Origin: Methylobacter sp. BlB1
GTDB lineage: Bacteria; Pseudomonadota; Gammaproteobacteria; Methylococcales; Methylomonadaceae
Reading direction: 5' to 3'
NCBI RefSeq assembly: GCF_015476545.1
Contig: NZ_JADMKV010000032.1
Span: 1 to 49,150 of the forward strand
Length of the DNA stretch: 49,150 nucleotides
Shown here: positions 1 through 7,450 of the stretch, piece after piece
Layout: every line of letters starts with the position of its first letter
Position numbering within the stretch: the stretch's first letter is position 1
The notes under the pieces: model-generated
What the model saw: only the letters and a program-made list of their open reading frames with translations
The model's database searches: none
What the model was told of the DNA's origin: nothing
Translations under genes and position numbers: made by a program

Positions 1-2
1 AT

Positions 3-107
3 AAGGATGACTGGTTTGGCGGCGTTAGCACAGATGGTCGGACTGGACGCTTACAGTTCTTTTTGGACTTCAAGGCATTTAGCCTGAGATATTTTGCATT
101 TGTTTAG
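3..107 (+). other. Possible 3' end of a gene cut by the left edge
   Basis: The third plus frame is open from the window edge to a TAG at 105-107 and gives 34 residues that include KDDWFGGVSTDG. The composition is protein-like but too short for recognition, and the first frame also stays open to base 85. Treat it as a possible gene tail only. Confidence 0.2.
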
Positions 108-184
108 CATTATCAAACCCTGTTAATTTCTTATTATTAATTCAATGGTTTGGGTATATGCTCAGAGGGAGAAGAGTGAGTGAA

Positions 185-237
185 TTGGCAATACTCTCCC
201 AAAGCCGGCAAAAAAAAGCCCGCTTTGGTATTGCCAA
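185..237. repeat. Long imperfect inverted repeat with an A8/T8 loop
   Basis: TTGGCAATA (185-193) pairs with TATTGCCAA (229-237). CCAAAGC (199-205) pairs with GCTTTGG (222-228) and GGC (207-209) with GCC (218-220), leaving a loop of eight A. On the minus strand the loop is T8, so a terminator-like role is possible, but the T-run is inside the hairpin rather than after it. Confidence 0.5.
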
Positions 238-675
238 AAGAAGTTATGCCCGTCGGTCGACTTCGCTCGCTTCATTGGGTTCGGTCATGTATGGTTCCCG
301 AACTGCAAGTTTTACGGCCACATAACGCCGCCCATGCCCCGCACTTGCTATGATTAGGTGAAACTGCGCCCAAGGCCAAAACCAGCCAATATAAGCGCGC
401 TATACGCCTTCATCATTACTCTTCTGGGTGTCTACTCTGCACGGTCCCGCTGGTAGTAGACTTTAGCGACGTATTACTTACGTGATACAATCGCCCACCT
501 TTCGCTGCCAGTGACACTTACCCTACCACCCGGCGAAGGTTAGAGGCTCAGGTTGGTTGCAGCCTTCCTGAGTCCTCGCTTCTAATCAAATTTTTGTTGT
601 TTTCTCTTTTATTCCTCCTGTTTTCGTTTCAGCTAATTAGGATGGACACTGGCAACAATGCCCATCGTGATTAAC
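238..675. other. 438-bp stretch without a convincing gene
   Basis: No long open frame is present. The minus strand holds several very short frames, for example MMKAYSALILAGFGLGRSFT starting near base 415 and MTEPNEASEVDRRA near 290, none with support. A clear hairpin CTCAGG (547-552) / CCTGAG (567-572) is present. The region lies downstream of the minus operon at 676-1633. It could be an untranslated or structured RNA region, but I recognise no known RNA family. Confidence 0.3.
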
Positions 676-1179
676 TTATTGGGTCAATAATTGGGTGTTT
701 CTCTCCGCCTTAATCCGTTGCTCGATCTCGTACAAAGCCTCATCGCTCCAGCCTGAAACGTGCCGCATGTGCAGGATTTCGTGGAATAGCCGGAAGCCTT
801 CAGCGTCCAAGTGGATCAACTTCCCCAGGCTATGCTGAAAAGGTGTGTCGGTCCGATAGGCGCTGATAAAGGCATCGGCCAGAAACAGCCCGGAGTGTCC
901 GCCTTGGGCCACGCGCTCGATCAATAATTCAGGCTCCAGCTGCAAAGGCGTGATGCCGAATTCCCGCTCCTGCCGGGCTATGAGCTCATCAAGGCTGATG
1001 GTGCGGTCCGGTTCCAGTGCGTCCAGGTCATCAGCGGCTTGGTTTAACTGAGTCGCCATCTTGCGCAGGCTGTCGGGGTATATTTCGGCATCCAGTCCCG
1101 GAAAATTCTTGATGATGGCCAGCGGTTTGAAGTGTCGATCTCGGATTAGGTCAATATGGAGCGTTCTGTTTTGGTTCAT
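676..1179 (-). CDS. Hypothetical element protein, last gene of a coupled three-gene operon
   Basis: 167 residues starting MNQNRTLHIDLIRDR. I chose this ATG (1179-1177) over an upstream one because it overlaps the stop of the preceding gene in an ATGA arrangement, the classic signal of translational coupling. The protein is soluble, mixed charged, with no signal peptide or membrane segment. A central stretch around residues 45-75 is acidic and probably helical. An HEILHMRH stretch near residue 136 is histidine-rich but does not form a complete HExxH zinc motif. I do not recognise the family. Context is the lysogeny/immunity end of an integrated element, downstream of a C4-type RNA, so a regulatory or host-interaction role is a guess. 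Confidence 0.6.
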   Translation of the reverse strand: MNQNRTLHIDLIRDRHFKPLAIIKNFPGLDAEIYPDSLRKMATQLNQAADDLDALEPDRTISLDELIARQEREFGITPLQLEPELLIERVAQGGHSGLFLADAFISAYRTDTPFQHSLGKLIHLDAEGFRLFHEILHMRHVSGWSDEALYEIEQRIKAERNTQLLTQ

Positions 1180-1445
1180 TGTTCCGTCTCCGCTTGTTCG
1201 GCATTCATGCGGTGCATTCTTTCCTCTTCCAGCCATTCCGCCGCCAGATCTGAAGTTTCGGAGGCTACTTTAAGTGCATCCAGTAAGCCGCCTATGACAT
1301 ATCCGTTTTTAATAGACTTAGAAATTTCATCCCCACATTCAGAATCAACTTGAAATTCAAGCAGTAAATGGGCAATGGCAGAAATTGCGTTGTTACAATC
1401 TCTGATTTTTTCAATCTGTTGTTTAGAGAAATCTATTGGGCTCAT
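1176..1445 (-). CDS. Small hypothetical protein with a paralogue at 26285-26617
   Basis: 89 residues, predicted all-helical and acidic. Both ends are coupled: its ATG overlaps the upstream stop (ATGA at 1445-1442) and its TGA overlaps the downstream ATG (1179-1176). Residues 11-75 align with the protein at 26285-26617: both carry IEKI, then AI-AI, then FQVD-EC, then I-IK and LLDA/MLDA spacing. That similarity makes both genes real and suggests that two different mobile elements in this window carried the same accessory protein. Function is unknown. Nothing in the sequence indicates catalysis; a small protein-binding or DNA-associated role is possible. Confidence 0.7.
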   Translation of the reverse strand: MSPIDFSKQQIEKIRDCNNAISAIAHLLLEFQVDSECGDEISKSIKNGYVIGGLLDALKVASETSDLAAEWLEEERMHRMNAEQAETEQ

Positions 1446-1633
1446 TGTGCAGCCTCCATGCGTGAGAATTTCACAATAGTGGCAGGAATTTCGGCCAGCA
1501 GGCCGGCTGCTTGGGAAAAGGTTAAATCACGGCAAATAAGGCGCAATCCTGCCGGTGTGCGTTTGAATAAATGGAATAGGGAAATACGGCAATTGCCCTT
1601 GGTAAGGGACTCTGAAGGGGCTTTGTTAGTCAT
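1442..1633 (-). CDS. Small Icd-position protein downstream of C4 RNA
   Basis: 63 residues starting MTNKAPSESLTKGNC. The ATG at 1633-1631 is preceded by GGAG about eight bases upstream, which decides the start over a longer reading. Its stop overlaps the next ATG (ATGA). The protein is basic in its first half (HLFKRTPAGLRLICRD). In phages P1 and P7, and many prophages, the gene just after the C4 RNA is icd, a cell-division inhibitor or a similarly sized protein. Position and size match, but I cannot claim sequence homology to Icd. Translation is likely tied to the leader region upstream, including the C4-like RNA about 50 bases before the start codon. Confidence 0.6.
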   Translation of the reverse strand: MTNKAPSESLTKGNCRISLFHLFKRTPAGLRLICRDLTFSQAAGLLAEIPATIVKFSRMEAAQ

Positions 1634-1682
1634 GATGGACTCCAGTTGTAGGTTAATTACCCGGCAACATGACGCCAATCAT

Positions 1683-1764
1683 GGGTGCCGGACTGAGCGA
1701 AGTTGGCGTACCGGAACCTACGAACCGGCCAGTCTTGCAACTGCTTCACCCAGCCCGACATAAT
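1683..1764 (-). ncRNA. C4-type antisense RNA
   Basis: The minus strand has the layout of phage C4 antisense RNA. An outer stem TGTCGGGCTG (1760-1751) pairs with CAGTCCGGCA (1695-1686) over ten positions including G-U pairs. Inside are two small hairpins, CAGT/ACTG and CCGG/CCGG. The words GGGCTGGG, GACTGGCCGGTTC and CAGTCCGGCACCC match the conserved C4 pattern as I remember it from enteric prophages. C4 RNA in P1/P7 base-pairs with the antirepressor message and maintains lysogeny; in satellite P4 a similar RNA is the immunity determinant. It sits directly upstream of the coupled operon 1633-676, the usual place. A covariance-model search (Rfam C4) would settle it. Confidence 0.7.
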
Positions 1765-1785
1765 GAAAGCTGAGATTTCGCACAT

Positions 1786-1805
1786 AAAAAAACCGCATGA
1801 TGCGG
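1786..1805 (-). terminator. Short GC hairpin followed by T7
   Basis: On the minus strand, CCGCAT and ATGCGG form a tight hairpin followed by seven T (A7 at 1786-1792). It lies just upstream of the C4-type RNA. In prophages a terminator-like hairpin commonly precedes C4, so it may attenuate leader transcription rather than end a gene. Confidence 0.6.
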
Positions 1806-2089
1806 CTGTGTGCCGTAGGATATTCCAGGACGCCAATCCCGACACTCAAATGTGTGAGTGCGAGGAAAGAATAGTTCACCACTCAACACTATGTCAAGCG
1901 GGCGATTGAATTATTAAACAATCAGGCTGAAAAGTATTGCGTATTAGCCCGTATTACTTTTTATGGAATTTGTGATAGGGTCAAATTTTTTCATAGTATC
2001 GAGCCTAACTTTTAGGCGGCTAAGTTTCGGTGTTACAATCGCTGGCTGATTTTTGGCGGTTATTTTTTAATTAGAGGGAAATTATCAGG

Positions 2090-2881
2090 ATGGAAAAAAT
2101 AATTTTAAGTTTGATTGCCGGGTTAATTCCAGCTGTTGGATTTGCTGGGATGTATGGGGGCGCAAAAACAATGGAGGCTGCCCAAGAGGACATGAGGAGG
2201 TATGTAGAACTGCGTACCACAGGGTATGAAAAACCAGAAACATTGTGCAGGTCTACTGGATTATATTCATTTAAAAGTGATGAAGGTATTTATCCAATCG
2301 ATCAGTGCTTGCAGTTTGCTCAATCAATAATTACTGAAGCTCAAAAAGAAGATGAAGCAAAAGAGCAGGCTAAACTAATGATTAAACAAAAAGAAGAAGC
2401 CGAGTTAGCTGCAAAAAAAGCAGAAGAGCAGCGACAACAACAAGCACTTGAAATAGATCTTAAATCTGGCAAGAAGCAACCAGAAACACTTGAGGAAGCA
2501 TTAATAACTTTTGATGCATCAAGAGGCGATTCTCTGTCTAGCGCTCCAAAAATCAAACCAGATGGGGCTTTTTATGGAATGCCTGGAAAAATCGCCATTG
2601 CGCACGATGACGATACTTTTGTTGGCGAATTGGTTTCAGACAATGCCCAACAGGCAGTTATGAGTATGCTTGGCATTAATAATGGATATGCTCAATATCC
2701 TAAATATTATCAAATAAAAATACCGCAAGAACTTAAAGAATATTATTATCAAAATGCGAAAATTAATGGGATTTTTGTATTTGTTGGAAAGTATAGTGCC
2801 AACCAACAATATACAATGGTTGACGGTGAAACAGGATCAATGCCGGTATTTGAAGCAGTATTTTTTAAAATGATTTATTAA
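2090..2881 (+). CDS. Hypothetical exported protein with a central coiled coil
   Basis: 263 residues. The N-terminus is hydrophobic (LSLIAGLIPAVGFAGMYGG), consistent with a signal peptide or anchor. Residues about 85-130 are rich in E, K, A and Q (KEDEAKEQAK, KQKEEAELAAKKAEEQ) and are probably a coiled coil. A C-terminal globular part follows, with many Tyr and Phe. The ATG has AGGA immediately before it and GAGGGA about 14 bases upstream. It is one of only two genes on the plus strand of the element and is visibly AT-rich, unlike the chromosomal genes further right, so it looks like a cargo ('moron') gene. I do not recognise the family. It pairs with the small membrane protein gene 14 bases downstream. 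Confidence 0.65.
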   Translation: MEKIILSLIAGLIPAVGFAGMYGGAKTMEAAQEDMRRYVELRTTGYEKPETLCRSTGLYSFKSDEGIYPIDQCLQFAQSIITEAQKEDEAKEQAKLMIKQKEEAELAAKKAEEQRQQQALEIDLKSGKKQPETLEEALITFDASRGDSLSSAPKIKPDGAFYGMPGKIAIAHDDDTFVGELVSDNAQQAVMSMLGINNGYAQYPKYYQIKIPQELKEYYYQNAKINGIFVFVGKYSANQQYTMVDGETGSMPVFEAVFFKMIY

Positions 2882-2895
2882 TATTTAGGTGAAAA

Positions 2896-3162
2896 ATGGC
2901 TATAAAAAATAAAGTAGTACGCCTATCTTTAGCAGGCGGATTAATCGGACTATTAACAACTAATCCACGTCGCGCATTGGATGATTTAATAGATCAAGAA
3001 AATCAGCGGGGTTGGGGAGCAATACAAATTCAGCCGCATAGAACAACGAATTTATTTGTGATCCTGCTGCAACTTCTTGTTTTGCTTTGTACCCTTGGGT
3101 TATGGACATGGGGAGCCGGCTATCTGGTACTATTCCAGATGGACACCGGGGCACCTAAATAA
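2896..3162 (+). CDS. Small single-pass membrane protein
   Basis: 88 residues. AGGTGA sits six bases before the ATG. Residues 55-80 (IQPHR, then NLFVILLQLLVLLCTLGLWT) form one strong membrane helix. The N-terminal half is basic and soluble and should face the cytoplasm. Spacing of 14 bases from the preceding gene and the same strand suggest a two-gene transcript. Downstream lies a long hairpin shared with the convergent gene. No family recognised. Small membrane proteins encoded beside exported coiled-coil proteins in prophages often modify the envelope or exclude other phages, but that is inference. Confidence 0.6.
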   Translation: MAIKNKVVRLSLAGGLIGLLTTNPRRALDDLIDQENQRGWGAIQIQPHRTTNLFVILLQLLVLLCTLGLWTWGAGYLVLFQMDTGAPK

Positions 3163-3188
3163 CAATACTAAATCACAGGCATAAATCT

Positions 3189-3241
3189 ATCCTATGCCAA
3201 TTTCACTGCCGATCATTCAGCAGTAAAAATTGTCATAGGAT
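3189..3241. terminator. Long hairpin between convergent genes, likely bidirectional terminator
   Basis: ATCCTATG (3189-3196) and CAATTT (3198-3203) pair with AAATTG (3227-3232) and CATAGGAT (3234-3241). An inner ACTGC/GCAGT stem tightens the loop. It sits exactly between the plus gene ending at 3162 and the minus gene ending at 3247. There is no T-run, so termination is inferred from position. Confidence 0.5.
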
Positions 3242-3246
3242 GGGCA

Positions 3247-5331
3247 TTATCCGCTACTTAGTCCTCCAGTAGCTATTAACGCTATTTTTCTACAGCTTAC
3301 GTCCTGGCTCACATCGCCAATGGGCAAGCTGACAAAAATAGGCTTGCCATCCTTTATGCTGCCCATTGGCTCTTTTACGCCAGGCGATTCCTGAATAGCA
3401 ACGGGCGCCGGGGCTTTCGGAAGTCTTGGTGAAGGCACGAACACCGATTGAGCCGGCGCTATAGCGGCTGCTGGTAAAAACGACCGTATATCTTTGGCGA
3501 ATATATCCCCCCGACTCATTGCGGCGGTCATATTTGCATAAGCCTCAGCAACGGTTATTTTACCGTTTCCGTAAAGTCCCTTATTGCCATTGATAACAGA
3601 ATCAGTAAATCCTTTAATGCTATTCACAGGGGCGTTGGGGTTATTTTTTAGAGCCTTTAGAAAGTTAGCGCCCGTTCCAGATCCAAGGTTATGAAGGGCA
3701 TATATGTTGGCATCGTCATTTGTACCGCCAAGCGCCCTACCTTTTTCAAGGTTTTCTTTGGTAAATTCGGCCAACATGGCGGCCTGCAGATCTTTATCGG
3801 ATCTAAGATTGGCGGCTTCTTCTTTGGTCAAATTGGCAGCATTCTGAACACCATACTTGGCTCCGTACTTGTTGAGCATATTCGTCCAGGTGGCATCCAG
3901 AAACTGGCCGTAACCGTGCGCTGACGATATGCGCGATCCATCCTTTCTTGTTGGCCTGGCTTCCGAATTGAACCCGCTCTCGAACCCGGTGATTTTTGCC
4001 ACTATGCCGGGATCTATGCCGGCTTTTACAGCAGCGGCGCCGAGATATTGTTTAGCATCATTCCATCGATCCATCAGCTTTTTGGGTACGGCTTTTACTG
4101 ACTCTACACCTTGGCTTATCAATCCAGAAGCTGGCGCCAAGACGTTATCATTTAGCACCGATTTAACTGATTCAACGCCTTTGCTGACCGTATCACTGAC
4201 AATTCCGAGCTTATCTTTGAAAAAGTCAGCTATCGGCTTCCATAGCTCGGCAATATCATCGGCCACATTAGTAAAAGCTTCGGTAATGCCAGGGAAGGTT
4301 TCTTTGAACAAATTAATCGCGCTATCCCAGCTTTCGCTTATGCGCCCGCCAATGTCAGCAAAGAACTTGCGCCCATTCTCAGTAAACAACCCCCAAGCCG
4401 CCGTTGCCGCCGCACTGATCGCCAGGCCGATAGGTGAGAAAATAACCCGTAAAACAGAGCCAATGCCAGATAGTAATGATCCGCCCAGGCTGGCTATTGC
4501 CGCCAGTATCCAAGGTGAAATACTACCCAGCAAGCCGCCCATAAAACTCTTGCTGCCGCCGTCGCCCGCGAATACCGGCTTATCTTCAATGGCCTTGAGG
4601 CTCTTTTTGACCGCTTTGTTATAAACGGTATCCTCTTTGCGGAAGAGCTTTATTTCACCCAGGATGCGCCGAAACCAGCGGGTATTATCCTTATCCCGGT
4701 CGCCGCCGAAAAACGCCTGATAGCCACGCGCTAAAGGCTGCGCCACTTCGTTAAAGGCTTTGACGGTCGGGTCCACTTCCTCCATGCCCGTATCCAGGCC
4801 GGTAACGGCTTCAGCTATCTTATTGCCCAGACCGTTAATCAGGTTGCGCTGTTTTTGCTCATCGCTATCGCCATTGGAGGTAAACCGCCCCCGGTTATCG
4901 CGGCCTGTTTTTGGCTCGGCTACGGTGCGGGATTGCAGTGTATTGGTGACAAATCGCCCCGCTGCGTCGTGTTTTCGAACGGCTTTGGGTTCTGCCGCTT
5001 TCTGCACATGCGGAACCGCAACCGTTCCATTTTTAACCGCGGCATTCTGTTGATCGTTTGGCCCCGTGCTTTTATCAATAGCTCGTACAATCGACTTCCG
5101 GGCAAGCGGCACGACTACGGCACCCTGTTTGACAGGCGTTTGCCGGGCATTGTGCGCTACCGGATTGACGGTCTTGACCGTATCAACATCCCCGCTCTTG
5201 CTCATGCCTATGACGGCGCGCTTGATCGCGGCCACATCGTTTTTAATGGTGTTGAGCAGATTATTGGAGCGCTTTATGTCGAAGAGGGTTTCACCGACTA
5301 GAAAGCCGGCTGTGTCATGGCTTAGTTTCAC
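3247..5331 (-). CDS. Large phage-type protein with C-terminal-half lytic transglycosylase domain
   Basis: 694 residues from a GTG start that overlaps the upstream stop (GTGA at 5331-5328). Residues 1-170 are low complexity and basic, with DNRGRF-type words often seen in phage tail and virion proteins. Residues about 262-315 are strongly hydrophobic (GGLLGSISPWILAAIASLGG), resembling the membrane-active part of tape-measure or ejection proteins. Residues about 430-560 are a lysozyme-like SLT fold: candidate catalytic Glu451 in ITGFESGFN, followed by SSAHGYGQFLDATW. The protein would open peptidoglycan, most likely as a virion-carried enzyme. It is odd in a unit without visible capsid or tail genes; structural genes may lie left of the window, or the element may use a helper phage. 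Confidence 0.7.
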   Translation of the reverse strand: MKLSHDTAGFLVGETLFDIKRSNNLLNTIKNDVAAIKRAVIGMSKSGDVDTVKTVNPVAHNARQTPVKQGAVVVPLARKSIVRAIDKSTGPNDQQNAAVKNGTVAVPHVQKAAEPKAVRKHDAAGRFVTNTLQSRTVAEPKTGRDNRGRFTSNGDSDEQKQRNLINGLGNKIAEAVTGLDTGMEEVDPTVKAFNEVAQPLARGYQAFFGGDRDKDNTRWFRRILGEIKLFRKEDTVYNKAVKKSLKAIEDKPVFAGDGGSKSFMGGLLGSISPWILAAIASLGGSLLSGIGSVLRVIFSPIGLAISAAATAAWGLFTENGRKFFADIGGRISESWDSAINLFKETFPGITEAFTNVADDIAELWKPIADFFKDKLGIVSDTVSKGVESVKSVLNDNVLAPASGLISQGVESVKAVPKKLMDRWNDAKQYLGAAAVKAGIDPGIVAKITGFESGFNSEARPTRKDGSRISSAHGYGQFLDATWTNMLNKYGAKYGVQNAANLTKEEAANLRSDKDLQAAMLAEFTKENLEKGRALGGTNDDANIYALHNLGSGTGANFLKALKNNPNAPVNSIKGFTDSVINGNKGLYGNGKITVAEAYANMTAAMSRGDIFAKDIRSFLPAAAIAPAQSVFVPSPRLPKAPAPVAIQESPGVKEPMGSIKDGKPIFVSLPIGDVSQDVSCRKIALIATGGLSSG

Positions 5332-5510
5332 GCTTTTACCTCTATCTCATCAATCAATTTGCAAGCGGCCATAGCTCGGGCATCCGGGCTGGCTGATTCA
5401 TCTTGCATGATTTGCTCGAGTGTCTTAATTGCCATTTTTTTTATTGTTGCCGGCGCTTTATATCCGGTCCTACGACCGCATTTTTTTGACGTTGAAGCTT
5501 TGGTTTGCAT
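5328..5510 (-). CDS. Small basic element protein, coupled to the transglycosylase gene
   Basis: 60 residues starting MQTKASTSKKCGRR. Its TGA overlaps the GTG start of the large downstream gene, which supports both. The N-terminal half is very basic (KKCGRRTGYKAP). The C-terminal half is a helix with ESASPDARAMAACKLIDEIE, a pattern like the end of many phage small-subunit-type DNA-packaging or structural proteins. A longer start 45 bases upstream is possible but adds no recognisable sequence. Function unknown. Confidence 0.5.
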   Translation of the reverse strand: MQTKASTSKKCGRRTGYKAPATIKKMAIKTLEQIMQDESASPDARAMAACKLIDEIEVKA

Positions 5511-5585
5511 GTTTTTTGCTCTGTTTTGGACTGTAATAAACCGGTGATAAAGCACTTTGCTTTGGACTGTAAAAATTCCGGTGAT

Positions 5586-5786
5586 TTATTCATCAACAAA
5601 TCGGATATCGTTAAGCAACGACACAACGGCCTTACCGGGATACCGGCCCTGATGATATTGTCTTAAGTGTGGCTCTAATCGTCGCCATAAGTCGGGTGGA
5701 ATGTAGATATCAAGCCGCACCGCACCCGAATCGATGAGTTTTTTTCTGTATTGCCGCTGCGTTTCTGCTTTGCTTTTTTTAATCAT
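5586..5786 (-). CDS. Small ribbon-helix-helix-like protein
   Basis: 66 residues from the ATG at 5786-5784 (MIKKSKAETQRQYRKK). This start lies 23 bases past the stop of the previous gene; the longer frame would overlap it by 68 bases, so I prefer the short one. RLDIYIPPDLWRRLEPHL looks like the beta strand plus helix of a ribbon-helix-helix DNA-binding fold, in which paired strands enter the major groove. It is likely a small repressor or accessory DNA-binding protein of the element. The assignment rests on pattern only. Confidence 0.5.
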   Translation of the reverse strand: MIKKSKAETQRQYRKKLIDSGAVRLDIYIPPDLWRRLEPHLRQYHQGRYPGKAVVSLLNDIRFVDE

Positions 5787-5808
5787 ATGAAGTTTTTGAA
5801 GTTTGAAT

Positions 5809-6168
5809 TTAGGCTTGATTTCCAAGCATGGTAACTTTTTTACAAGCTTGATTTCCAAGCTCGAGCAACTTCTCACAAGCCCGTAAAACCACGTCTGGCG
5901 GTGTCTGTGGGCTTTCGATCAACCGGATTAGTGCGTTGTTAATTTTTGTTAAGGTAACTTTTTGAGCAACTTTTTTATTAACATCGGCATTAACATCTGG
6001 GGCAGTATCGCCTCGGGACCAGCCATCCCGGTGGGCTTTTCTGCTGATTGCCTGACGGGTAAGTTGGAGTTCAGGCGAAAGGTCTGCGAAACTCATATTG
6101 GGATTGGACTCCCAACGCCTGCGGACTTCTGCCCATTGTTCTTTTGAAATTTTTGATTTTGCTGCCAT
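5809..6168 (-). CDS. Helix-turn-helix protein of the terminase-small-subunit type
   Basis: 119 residues. The N-terminal third reads EVRRRWESNPNMSFADL, then LTRQAISRKAHRDGW, a helix-turn-helix of the kind found in phage terminase small subunits and related regulators. The C-terminus ends with a small internal duplication, ELGNQA and MLGNQA, reflected in DNA as two copies of TTGATTTCCAAGC. Such a protein would recognise phage DNA for packaging or act as a regulator. No large terminase gene follows in this window, which favours an orphan or helper-dependent role. Confidence 0.55.
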   Translation of the reverse strand: MAAKSKISKEQWAEVRRRWESNPNMSFADLSPELQLTRQAISRKAHRDGWSRGDTAPDVNADVNKKVAQKVTLTKINNALIRLIESPQTPPDVVLRACEKLLELGNQACKKVTMLGNQA

Positions 6169-6187
6169 TTTTGATATTTTTTCTTTT

Positions 6188-6904
6188 TTATCTGCTTTGA
6201 TAAAACCGCTTGACCTCAGTGTTGGCGCGGCTTTGGTCGGCTTTTGATTTCAGTTCGTCAAGGGCTTTTTTTGCTTGGCAATGGTCCAGGTGATTGCGGT
6301 CGTTGACCGGGTGGCGCGGATCCTGCAAAACCTCGTCGATCACCAGCTCGGCCTCGCGCAATTTCCGCAACTCGTAATCTAGCCCCATGGCTTCTTCTGC
6401 TGTTTCGGCCAACACGCGCAGCAGTTTGGCGCCGCCGCGCAGGCTGTCGAACACCTTATTGTTCTGGCGTACATGCTTGACACATTCGAAGTTTTCTTTC
6501 GATCGGCGCAGGGTCCGGTCAATTGCTTCCTTCAACTCGACCTGTTTGTCGTGCAGCGTCTGGATTGCGCTGTCTTGGGCATTCTGTGCCTGTTCCCAAT
6601 GGGCTTCCAGCCACTTTTCGACGTGCTGTTCCTGAGCGGCCGTCGGATCCCGCTGCCAACAATCCGAAACCCCAAACAGGAAATCGATTGATACCCGATA
6701 CACTTCGGCCGCCTTCGGGATCAGCCATAATGGAACTGCATCGATAGAGCCTTCGACCTTGGCCAGCTTTGACGAATTGGCATAGCCAAGCAAGCTGGCG
6801 GCCTGTATTTGAGAAAACCCGCAAAGCTCGCGCGCGGCCTTCATGCGCTCGCCCAGGGTCTTAACAATTTGCTCATATTCATTGCGTCGGGACTTTATTT
6901 GCAT
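6188..6904 (-). CDS. XRE-family regulator with a long C-terminal coiled coil
   Basis: 238 residues from the ATG at 6904-6902, preceded by AAGGTG and overlapping the end of the upstream gene by ten bases. Residues about 18-75 form an XRE/Cro-type helix-turn-helix (GERMKAARELCGFSQIQAA, then LLGYANSSKLAKVE). Residues about 100-235 are long charged helices that probably dimerise or bind a partner. It is a clear paralogue of the next gene upstream: G-RM--AR--C, LG, LA--E, IPL/VPL and SVDF/SIDF-LG-S motifs recur in the same order. The pair most likely controls the lytic/lysogenic choice or the replication genes of the element. Confidence 0.65.
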   Translation of the reverse strand: MQIKSRRNEYEQIVKTLGERMKAARELCGFSQIQAASLLGYANSSKLAKVEGSIDAVPLWLIPKAAEVYRVSIDFLFGVSDCWQRDPTAAQEQHVEKWLEAHWEQAQNAQDSAIQTLHDKQVELKEAIDRTLRRSKENFECVKHVRQNNKVFDSLRGGAKLLRVLAETAEEAMGLDYELRKLREAELVIDEVLQDPRHPVNDRNHLDHCQAKKALDELKSKADQSRANTEVKRFYQSR

Positions 6905-7446
6905 GCTTGCACCTTGTGGCGAATCAGCGCACAACGGGCTTCTAGGGCCTTCTTGCTGGCCTTGTTGATGCGAAATTGCAACTGCGATCCGGCCGGCAGT
7001 CGATCAAAGTCCGGGTTTAATCGTTTGAAGGTGGCCAGAGCCTCGACAACCGCTTCGATCTCGGCCGGCAGCACGCCAACTGCCGCCGCCATCACTTCAA
7101 CTTGGCGCTCCAAGGCCATTTGCCGGACCGCCCACTGGCTGAACAGCTTTGCTTGCTGATGGTGTATCCAAGCGCCGATTTCGCGTCCCAGCTTGGCTTC
7201 TTCGGAAACTTCCCACTCGCTTGAAAAACCAAGCATGAAATCGACGCTCGTGTCATAAATCAAGCTTGCCAGCCGTACCAGTTTCAAAGGGATGGTCTCG
7301 ATATCTACGCCGTTTTCAATCCTCGCCAGGAATGAATCCGAAACACCCAGCCGATCAGCGGCCACATGCCGCGGCAGTTTGCAAATTGCACGGGCCTCGG
7401 CCATCCGGCTTCCAACAATTTTGGCAATTGCGATCTCGTCTTTCAT
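6895..7446 (-). CDS. XRE-family regulator, first of a tandem pair
   Basis: 183 residues. The XRE-type helix-turn-helix covers about residues 10-65 (SRMAEARAICKLPRHVAA, DRLGVSDSFLARIENG). A segment YDTSVDFMLGFSSEWEVS follows, and then a helical C-terminal half. It is homologous along its first 90 residues to the overlapping downstream gene, so the two arose by tandem duplication. Its stop codon (6897-6895) lies inside the start region of the partner, indicating coupled translation and probably a heteromeric or balanced regulator pair. Confidence 0.65.
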   Translation of the reverse strand: MKDEIAIAKIVGSRMAEARAICKLPRHVAADRLGVSDSFLARIENGVDIETIPLKLVRLASLIYDTSVDFMLGFSSEWEVSEEAKLGREIGAWIHHQQAKLFSQWAVRQMALERQVEVMAAAVGVLPAEIEAVVEALATFKRLNPDFDRLPAGSQLQFRINKASKKALEARCALIRHKVQACK

Positions 7447-7450
7447 GATT

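Noticed and set aside
1657-1845. 62-codon minus frame as a protein gene
   Set aside because: Its sequence coincides with the C4-type RNA and the hairpin with T7; the conserved bases are those of RNA stems, so the frame is more likely incidental or at most a leader.
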